A stretch of DNA of 7,579 nucleotides from Desulfobacteraceae bacterium (lineage in GTDB: Bacteria > Desulfobacterota > Desulfobacteria > Desulfobacterales > Desulfosalsimonadaceae): NCBI GenBank assembly GCA_007131845.1, contig SLPT01000128.1, forward strand, positions 1-7,579, given 5' to 3'. Within the stretch, counting starts at the first letter, position 1, and every line of letters starts with the position of its first letter. A program made the position numbers and the translations under genes. Below, in pieces: positions 1 through 6,259 of the stretch. Under the pieces are notes generated by a model. That model made no database searches, had not been told where the DNA came from, and saw only the letters and a program-made list of their open reading frames with translations.

Positions 1-1386
1 CACAGCTTCATCCACGTCAATGATGTGGACGTGATCATCGAGATGGACGAACCGCTGCTGACCGTCGAACAAATACCGGAGTTCGAGACCGCTCACACGA
101 TTGCCCGGCAGCTGGCCACCCTCATCGAAGACGGATCCACCTTCCAGCTCGGCCTTGGCGCGACTCCCAAGTCCATCCTTTTGGCACTTTCGGATAAAAA
201 CGATTTGGGCGTCCATACCCAGTACATTGTCGACGGAATCATGGACCTGGTCTCCATGGGAAGCATCACCAACCGCTGCAAGGGTTTAAACGACGGCAAA
301 ACCGTCGCATCCAATGCCGTCGGCTCCCAGCACCTTTATGAATTCGTCCACGACAACCCGTCCATCGAATTCTACCCATCCGATTATGTCTGCAACCCCG
401 GAATCATCGCCCAAAACCGGAATATGGTCTCCATCAACATGGTCATGGAAATGGATATCACCGGCCAGACATCGGTGGACGCCCTTCCGCATCATTATTT
501 CGCGGGCGTCTCCAGCATGCTGGATTTCATCCGGGGCGCCTCCATATCCCCCGGAGGAAAGTCGATCCTGCTGATCCCCTCCACATCCATCGACGGAAAG
601 AACAGCCGGATCGTTCCCGAATTGACCGGTGGAGTCGTGGTTCCCAGAAACGATGTATCCTACGTGATCAGCGAATACGGGGCGGTCAACCTGTTCGGGA
701 AAAACCTCCAGGAACGGGCTACCGCCATGATCAGCCTGGCGCACCCCGATTTCCGGGAAGAACTGTTCGAGACGGCTCGCGAAAAAGGGTACATGACGCC
801 CGGAAAGAAACTTAGCCATGCCATCCGGAGCGTCTACCCAGCCGGCTTGGAGGAACGCCGCAAAACCGACGGTGAAATGATCACCTACCGGCCGGCCAAG
901 CCGGTGGATGCAAGGCGCATCCAGGAGCATTTCTACAACCTGGACAAAAAGGATGTCGTAGCCCGGTTTTTCTACGACAAAACGAGCTTTCTCCAGGATG
1001 ACATGGAAAATATCCTTGAAACGGACTACGTCCGGAACCTGACCCTGCTTGCGATCAAGGGCGAATTCGGGTTCGGATCGGTCGTCGGAATCGGCGCCTA
1101 TATGCTGGAAACACCCCACAACATGGCAGAAGTGGCTTTCTCCGTGAGCCGACAGTGGCAGGGAAAAGGTGTTGCCACCATTTTGATCCGAAAACTGGCG
1201 GAAGCGGCAAAGCAGAAAGGAATCGACGGACTGGTGGCCTATACGGATCCCACCAACCAGGGAATGATCCGGTTGTTTCACCGGCTGCCCTACACGATCC
1301 ACAAAAAACGCGAAGACGATATCATCGTGCTGAGCTGCCGCTTCGACGAGGAAGACGACCAGCCAAACGCCGGAGACGGATACTGA
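1..1386 (+). CDS. Acetyl-CoA hydrolase/transferase domain fused to GNAT N-acetyltransferase (5' partial)
   Basis: The reading frame is open from base 1, so the true start lies upstream; the GTG at 25 is internal. The first ~280 visible residues match the C-terminal half of the acetate/4-hydroxybutyrate CoA-transferase family: GLGATP near 160-180, LYEFV, SDYVCNPG, LDFIRGA, SRIVPEL, RNDVSYVISEYG and AHPDFREEL. From about 877 a GNAT domain follows, starting ITYRPAKPVDA, with the acetyl-CoA loop QGKGVA at 1159-1176. The family moves CoA between carboxylates or hydrolyses acyl-CoA; GNAT domains of this type acetylate protein lysines. Two active-site changes stand out: the HxE glutamate (Glu238 of C. 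aminobutyricum 4-hydroxybutyrate CoA-transferase) is Gln in HTQ (220-222), and GVGGQxDF reads GVSSMLDF (505-528). The first domain may therefore sense CoA thioesters rather than turn them over. The stop overlaps the next start (TGATG). Together with the downstream deacylase and AcsA, the GNAT part plausibly acts like AcuA or Pat. Domain identity is firm; the protein substrate is inferred. Confidence 0.9.
   Translation, partial: HSFIHVNDVDVIIEMDEPLLTVEQIPEFETAHTIARQLATLIEDGSTFQLGLGATPKSILLALSDKNDLGVHTQYIVDGIMDLVSMGSITNRCKGLNDGKTVASNAVGSQHLYEFVHDNPSIEFYPSDYVCNPGIIAQNRNMVSINMVMEMDITGQTSVDALPHHYFAGVSSMLDFIRGASISPGGKSILLIPSTSIDGKNSRIVPELTGGVVVPRNDVSYVISEYGAVNLFGKNLQERATAMISLAHPDFREELFETAREKGYMTPGKKLSHAIRSVYPAGLEERRKTDGEMITYRPAKPVDARRIQEHFYNLDKKDVVARFFYDKTSFLQDDMENILETDYVRNLTLLAIKGEFGFGSVVGIGAYMLETPHNMAEVAFSVSRQWQGKGVATILIRKLAEAAKQKGIDGLVAYTDPTNQGMIRLFHRLPYTIHKKREDDIIVLSCRFDEEDDQPNAGDGY
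1372..1375 (+). promoter_or_regulatory. Ribosome binding site of the deacylase gene
   Basis: GGAG lies 10 bases before the ATG at 1386, inside the last codons of the upstream gene. It supports 1386 rather than the in-frame ATG at 1155, which would place 77 residues over the GNAT domain. Confidence 0.6.
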
Positions 1387-2477
1387 TGACGGCGGCGGCA
1401 GATCAATGCGAAAACAAAACCGCCGGGGCGCTGCGCGTCGGCGCAGTAATCGACGAGCAGTTTCTGGAGCACAAAACCGGTCACGGACACCCGGAGCACC
1501 CCCGGCGTCTTGCGGAAATCTACCGGATGGTGGAGCACACCTATAAAGATAGGCTTTCCATCATCCGGGCCGAACCGGCCACCGTTGAACAGGTGGAGAC
1601 GGTTCACACCCCGGGCCATGTCCGTCGGATCCTCAAGACCGCCGAGCAGCGCATCAGTTCCATGGCCCCGGACACCCAGGTGTGCGCCCGGACTTACATG
1701 ACCGCCTGGCTTGCCGCCGGTGCGTGCATCCGCGGAGTCGATCTCCTGATGGCCCCGTCCGTCGACGCATTTTTCGCCCTCATACGCCCGCCGGGGCACC
1801 ATGCACTTGCGGACAAAGCAGGGGGCTTTTGCATTTTCAACAACATCGCCATTGCGGCTCGGCATGCCATGAAATCCCACGGGCTAAGCCGTATTCTGGT
1901 CGTGGACTGGGATATCCATCACGGAAACGGCATTAACGATTTGTTTTATAACGACAACCGGGTATATTATTATTCCACCCACGACTTGGGGCTCTACCCG
2001 TACTCGGGACAGGTCACGGAAACCGGGGAAGACGAAGGCCTGGGATACACCATGAACATCGGGCTGGTGCGGGAGATGACCGACGACGACATGATATACC
2101 TTTACGAGAAAACACTGCGGCCGGTGATTAAAGGCTACGATCCGGAGATGATCATGGTGGCGGCCGGATTCGACGCCCACACGGACGACCCGGTGGGGAA
2201 ATCGGCTTTTTCGGAAAACCTCTACGGCCGCATTACCCGGGGGATTATCGAGTGGTCGGAAAAACCCGGCGGGAGCCGACCGCCCCTGTTTTTCGCCCTG
2301 GAAGGCGGATACGATCCGCGCGCCCTGACCCGCTCGGTGGCGTCGGTCTTCGAAGCGCTCTGCACTTCCGAAGAAACCGAAAGGCCGGAAGTGCCGGAAA
2401 CCCCGCCCGAGCATGTGGCATCCCTTGTCCAGGCGGTGATCAACACGCACCTTCCATACGGAATTATCACGACATGA
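1386..2477 (+). CDS. Histone deacetylase family protein (zinc-dependent lysine deacylase, class II-like)
   Basis: This 363-residue protein has every catalytic feature of the arginase/deacetylase fold. The active-site histidine pair is in RPPGHH (H138, H139). Zinc ligands are D176 and H178 in DWDIHHGNG and D263 in AGFDAHTDDP. The transition-state tyrosine is Y309 in LEGGY. An HGHPEHPRR segment at 33-41 and the GFDAH..DP context resemble bacterial class II HDAC-like amidohydrolases more than class I AcuC, so no symbol is given. No signal peptide is seen, so it should be cytoplasmic. The family removes acetyl or other acyl groups from lysine or polyamines. Its place between a GNAT-containing gene and AcsA, overlapping them by 1 and 4 bases, points to protein-lysine deacylation of the synthetase, as AcuC does in Bacillus. 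Acetylpolyamine hydrolysis remains possible. The ATG at 1386 has a good ribosome site and removes the long overlap. Confidence 0.93.
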   Translation: MTAAADQCENKTAGALRVGAVIDEQFLEHKTGHGHPEHPRRLAEIYRMVEHTYKDRLSIIRAEPATVEQVETVHTPGHVRRILKTAEQRISSMAPDTQVCARTYMTAWLAAGACIRGVDLLMAPSVDAFFALIRPPGHHALADKAGGFCIFNNIAIAARHAMKSHGLSRILVVDWDIHHGNGINDLFYNDNRVYYYSTHDLGLYPYSGQVTETGEDEGLGYTMNIGLVREMTDDDMIYLYEKTLRPVIKGYDPEMIMVAAGFDAHTDDPVGKSAFSENLYGRITRGIIEWSEKPGGSRPPLFFALEGGYDPRALTRSVASVFEALCTSEETERPEVPETPPEHVASLVQAVINTHLPYGIITT

Positions 2478-4222
2478 TCAAGGCCCGGATACCCGCACAA
2501 TACCCGGATACGGCCAACCTGGCCGACTATGAAAAAACCCGGAGCACGTTTTCCTGGCAATCCCTGGAAAGCCGGTTTTTTCCCGATGGTCCCGAACGGT
2601 GCAACATCATCACCCGCTCCATCGACCTCCGGGCGGAGAGTCCTGAAACCCGGGATCGTCCGGCTCTTATCTTCCATTCGGCAGACAGGAAACAATCCTG
2701 GACATACGCACAACTAAAGGATATTTCATGCCGGTGGGCGACCATGCTCGAACGCTACGGCTTCGGGATCGGAGACCGCCTCATGGTCTACATGCCCGCA
2801 GCCCCGGAAACATGGTTTGCCATGGCCGCCTGCGCCCGGATAGGGGTCGTGTTCTGCCCGGTTTTTTCCACCTCCACCATCCACGAGGTTGAAAGCCGCG
2901 TCGCCGGAATCCGCCCGAAAGGTGTGCTGACCACGCCCGATCTTGCGGAAAAGATACCCGCAAGCGTTCCAGCTGGCGGTGATTCCGGCGACGTTCCCGT
3001 CATTTTTCTGCAAAAAGGCCCTGCCCCGGGACTCTTTCCGGAGGAAGTAATCACCGCGGAGGCTGCCCCCCGGATGCCCGCAGACCCTGTCATCCGGTAT
3101 TTTCCGAAGCAAACGCCCCTGTACATGATCTTCACCTCCGGCTCCACACGACCGCCCAAGGGCATCGTCCACTGCCACGGAGACATGGCCGGCATGTACG
3201 CCACGGCAGAATGGGTCCTGGATATCAAATCCGATACGATTCTCTGGACGGACGCGGATCCCGCCTGGGTAACCGGCACCGTGTACGGCGGTTTCGCGCC
3301 ATGGCTCCACGGGATCACCGCGCTTGCCGTGGAAGACACCTTTGCCGCATCCAAATGGTACTACATCCTGGAAAAATACAAGATCAATGTCTGGTACACC
3401 ACCCCCCGCATTCTGGGCCAGATCATTGCCGCCGGGGAAGATTTGCCACGACGCTACGACCTGTCCGCTCTTGCCCATATCGTAACGGTGGGCGCGCCCC
3501 TGGTTCCGGATGTCATTTACTGGTGCCGCAAGCATCTGGGAATCGTTCCCCATGACATCTGGTGGATGACGGAAACCGGGATCATCTGTATTGCAAACAT
3601 CCCGGGCGCCGATATCAAGCCGGGCTCCATGGGCAGACCCCTTCCGGGGATAGAAGCCGCCATCCTGGATGAAAGCGGGGACCCTCTGCCGGCCATGAGT
3701 ATCGGCGAGCTGGCTCTCAAGGCCGGATGGCCCGGAATGATGACGGATATCTTCAACGACCCGGCCCGCTACGAAACCTATTTTACTGATGATAAATGGT
3801 TTATGACCGGGGATATCGCGCTTGCGGACGAAGAAGGATACTTCTATCATCACGGCAGAAACGACGATCTGTTAAAGACCGGCGACAACAAGCTCATCGG
3901 CCCCTTCGAGATCGAGCAGCTGCTGTGCATGCACCCGGCGGTGGCCGAAGCCGCGGTGATCGCCAAGAGCCAGGAACCGGGGGAGTCCGTCTCTTATCTT
4001 AAAGCGTTTATAACCCCCAACGCCGGATATATCCCTTCATCCCGGCTGTCCTACGAAATCCAAGCCTTTTTGAAAGGAAACCTGACGGCGGAGCTGATCG
4101 TGGGGGAGGTCGAATTTATCGAATCGCTTCCGCGAACCATCAGCGGCAAGCTCCTGCGCCGCGTTCTGCGGGCGAAGGAACTGGGGCTTCCATCCGGCGA
4201 AACCAAAAACATGAAAGATTGA
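2474..4222 (+). CDS. acsA: AcsA-type acetyl/acyl-CoA synthetase (AMP-forming)
   Basis: This 582-residue protein is close in length and motif order to Bacillus AcsA (about 570). It activates a short carboxylate to acyl-AMP and then acyl-CoA, in the cytoplasm. AcsA-like blocks include PAWVTGTVYG (263-272), NVWYTTPR (305-312), WWMTETG (363-369, motif A5), DIKPGSMGRPLPG (380-392), MTGD (444-447, A7), and GRNDD with GPFEIE (461-481, A8). The C-terminal LPRTISGK (552-559, A10) carries K559, the catalytic lysine acetylated in regulated acetyl-CoA synthetases. Two oddities: the ATP loop reads TSGSTRPPKG (221-230), with Arg226 where Gly is usual, and A8 has one residue more than the usual (K)xSGxRxGPFE spacing. 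Both could alter activity or substrate range. The ATG at 2474 overlaps the upstream stop by four bases (ATGA) with a weak GGA site, implying translational coupling. Acetate specificity is not proven; propionate or another short acid is possible. Confidence 0.88.
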   Translation: MIKARIPAQYPDTANLADYEKTRSTFSWQSLESRFFPDGPERCNIITRSIDLRAESPETRDRPALIFHSADRKQSWTYAQLKDISCRWATMLERYGFGIGDRLMVYMPAAPETWFAMAACARIGVVFCPVFSTSTIHEVESRVAGIRPKGVLTTPDLAEKIPASVPAGGDSGDVPVIFLQKGPAPGLFPEEVITAEAAPRMPADPVIRYFPKQTPLYMIFTSGSTRPPKGIVHCHGDMAGMYATAEWVLDIKSDTILWTDADPAWVTGTVYGGFAPWLHGITALAVEDTFAASKWYYILEKYKINVWYTTPRILGQIIAAGEDLPRRYDLSALAHIVTVGAPLVPDVIYWCRKHLGIVPHDIWWMTETGIICIANIPGADIKPGSMGRPLPGIEAAILDESGDPLPAMSIGELALKAGWPGMMTDIFNDPARYETYFTDDKWFMTGDIALADEEGYFYHHGRNDDLLKTGDNKLIGPFEIEQLLCMHPAVAEAAVIAKSQEPGESVSYLKAFITPNAGYIPSSRLSYEIQAFLKGNLTAELIVGEVEFIESLPRTISGKLLRRVLRAKELGLPSGETKNMKD

Positions 4223-4326
4223 GCGATTTTCAATTTTGCCGCATCTACTTTGTCAGCGGATGTCTCGCATAGCCGACTATAGCTCAACATCCGCTTCCTC
4301 GTATCTGCGGCAAACTTGAAAATCGC
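4223..4326. repeat. Long imperfect inverted repeat (hairpin) after acsA
   Basis: The arms 4223-4243 and 4306-4326 are 21 bases each and complementary at 20 positions, beginning immediately after the acsA stop. A second inner stem pairs AGCGGATGT (4255-4263) with ACATCCGCT (4287-4295), separated from the outer stem by an internal loop of 10-11 bases on each side. The structure could protect or terminate the acsA transcript, but no T-tract follows, so it is not a classical intrinsic terminator. The two-stem, clean-ended form resembles dispersed REP/MITE-type repeats. Confidence 0.8.
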
Positions 4327-4330
4327 TAAA

Positions 4331-4487
4331 CTTGACGACTTCGTAAAAAGTTTAATATATCTGCGTTACGCGCGATTTCTCAGAATTTCACGTACGATAA
4401 GCACGCTGCATTCTTTGAAATTGCGCAAGCCATGATCTTGAACATTTTACAAAGCCATTGGATCGCGATTTTTACGAGTACATCAAG
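4331..4487. repeat. MITE-like element with imperfect terminal inverted repeats
   Basis: The ends 4331-4349 and 4469-4487 are imperfect inverted repeats, matching at 14 of 19 positions: CTTGA at the outer edge, CGTAAAAA at the inner edge, mismatches between. A smaller inner stem pairs AATTTCA (4384-4390) with TGAAATT (4416-4422). The segment is more AT-rich than the flanking genes and has no plausible gene on either strand. It sits 4 bases after the first hairpin and ends at the ribosome site of the next gene. That it is a non-autonomous mobile element is inferred from structure; no target-site duplication is obvious. Confidence 0.5.
4332..4361 (+). promoter_or_regulatory. Possible sigma70-type promoter for the regulatory gene pair
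   Basis: TTGACG (4332-4337, five of six to the -35 consensus) is followed after 18 bases by TATATC (4356-4361, four of six to -10) in an AT-rich stretch. Transcription would begin near 4368 and give a leader of about 130 bases containing most of the inverted-repeat element. No better match was seen in the gap. This is consensus matching only. Confidence 0.3.
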
Positions 4488-4489
4488 GA
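4485..4489 (+). promoter_or_regulatory. Ribosome binding site of the receiver-phosphatase-kinase gene
   Basis: AAGGA ends 12 bases before the ATG at 4502, slightly long spacing but the only purine-rich site nearby. It selects 4502 over the in-frame TTG at 4490, which directly abuts the AAGGA. Its first three bases fall in the right arm of the inverted-repeat element. Confidence 0.5.
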
Positions 4490-4501
4490 TTGGCCTTTTT
4501 A

Positions 4502-6211
4502 ATGAATCAACCGAACATACCCAAACCGGCATCATCCACCGGGACGCCGGGTTCGAATACAGTTAGCGTTAAGGTGCTGGTTGCCGACGACGACCCCGGC
4601 ACCCGGCTGCTGCTTCGGAAAAAACTCGAAGCCGCAGGCTACGACGTCGTTCTTGCCAAAAACGGCCGGGAGGCCATCAACCGGCTTTCGGAGAACATTT
4701 CCGCTGCGGTGGTGGACCTCAAAATGCCCGATATCGACGGCATGGGGTGTCTCCGGCACATCCGGCAGGCGTTTCCGGATCTCTCCCCGATCATGCTCAC
4801 GGCCAGCGAAAACATTGCCAACGCGGTCGAAGCCATGAAACAAGGCGCACTCGATTATGTAACCAAACCCTTTAATGCAAAGCAGCTCATCGCCCTGGTG
4901 GACAAGGCCGTCGATTCCTTCATGCAGTCCCGGCGTCTCCGCGAAACCGAGGAAAAACTGGAGCACGAAAGAACCTACCAACTCTTCGTGGCCTCCCAAA
5001 TCCAGCAGTCGCTGCTTCTCGGACATCCCCCGAAGGACTTTGCCGGGCTGGATATCGCCCATATCACCATGCCCTCCCAACAGATCGACGGGGACTTTCT
5101 CGATTTCAACCGCCAGAGCGACCGCGTTTTAGACCTCGTGGTGGCCGACGTGATGGGAAAAGGCATCATGGCGGCCTTTATGGGAGCTGCGCTCAAAAGC
5201 ACATTCCTTCATGTTTTCAACGACGCCGTGATGTCCGGACCTTCCCGAAACCTGCCGGAACCCGCCCACCTGGTGGCTGCCGCGAACAATCACATGATCT
5301 CCCAGATGGAGCGATTCGAAACCTTCGTGACGCTCTGCTATGGCCGCTTCGATCTGGACCGGAACCGTTTCATCTTCGTTGACTGCGGCCATGTCCGGAC
5401 CATCCATTACCGCCGCGCTGAACAATGCGTCAGCCTGCTGCGGGGGGCCAACATGCCATTGGGTTTTCCGGAAAAAAAAGGATTCATGCAGTTCCATGCG
5501 GGGTTTGAACCGGGCGATCTCTTTTTATTTTACTCCGACGGGATTACGGAGGCCAAAAATCCGGATGGTGAATTTTTCGACGAATCCCGGCTGGTCCGCT
5601 ACGTGGAGGAAAACGCGGATCAAACACCCCAGGAACTGGCGGAAGGAATCCGGCGGCAGGTCGTCGCCTTCACCGGGACGGATGTATTCCGGGACGATTT
5701 TACCTGCGTTGCCGTTCGCATCACCGGGGATACCCGTCCTAAAAGCGAAATCTACTCCGATACGCTTTCCATTGCCTCCGAGCTGCATAATATCCGGGAA
5801 GTCCGGGATTTTGTTACACGTTTTATTGACGGTCTGGCCGGTGCCGTAGACGAGGATCAGATGGCAAGCATCGAGGTAGCGGCGGTGGAGGTGGTAACCA
5901 ACATCATCAAACACGCCTACGGGCTCCGGTCCGGAATGCATATAGAAATCACCGCCCGGGCCTTCGACGATTACCTGGAATTCGATTTCCAGGACCAGGG
6001 AACGGACTTCGACCCGGCGGACGTTCCCATGCCCGTGTTCGACGGCAGCAGGGAGAACGGCCTGGGATGCTTCATTATCGAACAGACAATGGATGAAGTG
6101 AACTACTACCGGGATGAAACCCATGGCAAAAATTGCACGCGGCTGAAATTCATGCTACCCGTGGATGCTGAGAGCACAGGCGGGGACGGTGATCCCGCCG
6201 GCAATGAATAA
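4502..6211 (+). CDS. Response regulator with PP2C/SpoIIE phosphatase and RsbW-like kinase domains (HsbR-like)
   Basis: This 569-residue cytoplasmic protein has three modules. Residues 22-137 form a receiver with acidic pocket D29/D30, phosphoacceptor D72 in VVDLKMPD, T100 and K122. A charged, probably helical linker (140-165) leads to a PP2C phosphatase of the SpoIIE/RsbU class (about 165-407), with metal-site aspartates in DGDFLD (196-201), ADVMGKG (215-221), SDG (345-347) and RDDFT (397-401). Residues 420-552 form a GHKL ATPase of the RsbW/SpoIIAB class, with N-box E463/N467, DQGTDF (498-503) and GLG (520-522). A sensor kinase outside the window would phosphorylate the receiver and set the balance between dephosphorylating and phosphorylating a STAS protein on serine. 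The layout matches P. aeruginosa HsbR; V. fischeri SypE combines the same modules in another order. A STAS domain is encoded by the next gene 48 bases downstream, making it the obvious partner. All key residues look intact, so both opposing activities are predicted. Confidence 0.92.
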   Translation: MNQPNIPKPASSTGTPGSNTVSVKVLVADDDPGTRLLLRKKLEAAGYDVVLAKNGREAINRLSENISAAVVDLKMPDIDGMGCLRHIRQAFPDLSPIMLTASENIANAVEAMKQGALDYVTKPFNAKQLIALVDKAVDSFMQSRRLRETEEKLEHERTYQLFVASQIQQSLLLGHPPKDFAGLDIAHITMPSQQIDGDFLDFNRQSDRVLDLVVADVMGKGIMAAFMGAALKSTFLHVFNDAVMSGPSRNLPEPAHLVAAANNHMISQMERFETFVTLCYGRFDLDRNRFIFVDCGHVRTIHYRRAEQCVSLLRGANMPLGFPEKKGFMQFHAGFEPGDLFLFYSDGITEAKNPDGEFFDESRLVRYVEENADQTPQELAEGIRRQVVAFTGTDVFRDDFTCVAVRITGDTRPKSEIYSDTLSIASELHNIREVRDFVTRFIDGLAGAVDEDQMASIEVAAVEVVTNIIKHAYGLRSGMHIEITARAFDDYLEFDFQDQGTDFDPADVPMPVFDGSRENGLGCFIIEQTMDEVNYYRDETHGKNCTRLKFMLPVDAESTGGDGDPAGNE

Positions 6212-6259
6212 AACCCGATATAATTACAGCAGAAGATATAAACGGAAAACCAACCACCC

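Noticed and set aside
286..1302. Long open frame on the - strand opposite the CoA-transferase/GNAT gene
   Set aside because: It is fully antisense to a gene with clear domain motifs, its translation shows no recognisable motif, and such frames are common opposite GC-biased genes. The same applies to the - strand frames at 2726-3853 and 5525-6124.
1155..1385. Upstream in-frame extension of the deacylase gene
   Set aside because: The added 77 residues overlap the GNAT domain and resemble no deacetylase N-terminus. The ATG at 1386 has a ribosome site and a typical coupled overlap.
2252..2473. Upstream in-frame extension of the synthetase gene
   Set aside because: It overlaps the conserved C-terminal part of the deacylase, including the LEGGY region. 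The ATG at 2474 gives an N-terminus with AcsA-like NLxxYExTxxxFxW.
4051..4290. Small - strand gene spanning the acsA end and the hairpin
   Set aside because: It mostly mirrors acsA codons and then runs through the palindrome; no ribosome site or motif was seen.
4223..4326. Classical rho-independent terminator after acsA
   Set aside because: The hairpin is far longer than usual, has a large interrupted loop and lacks a T-tract on its 3' side.
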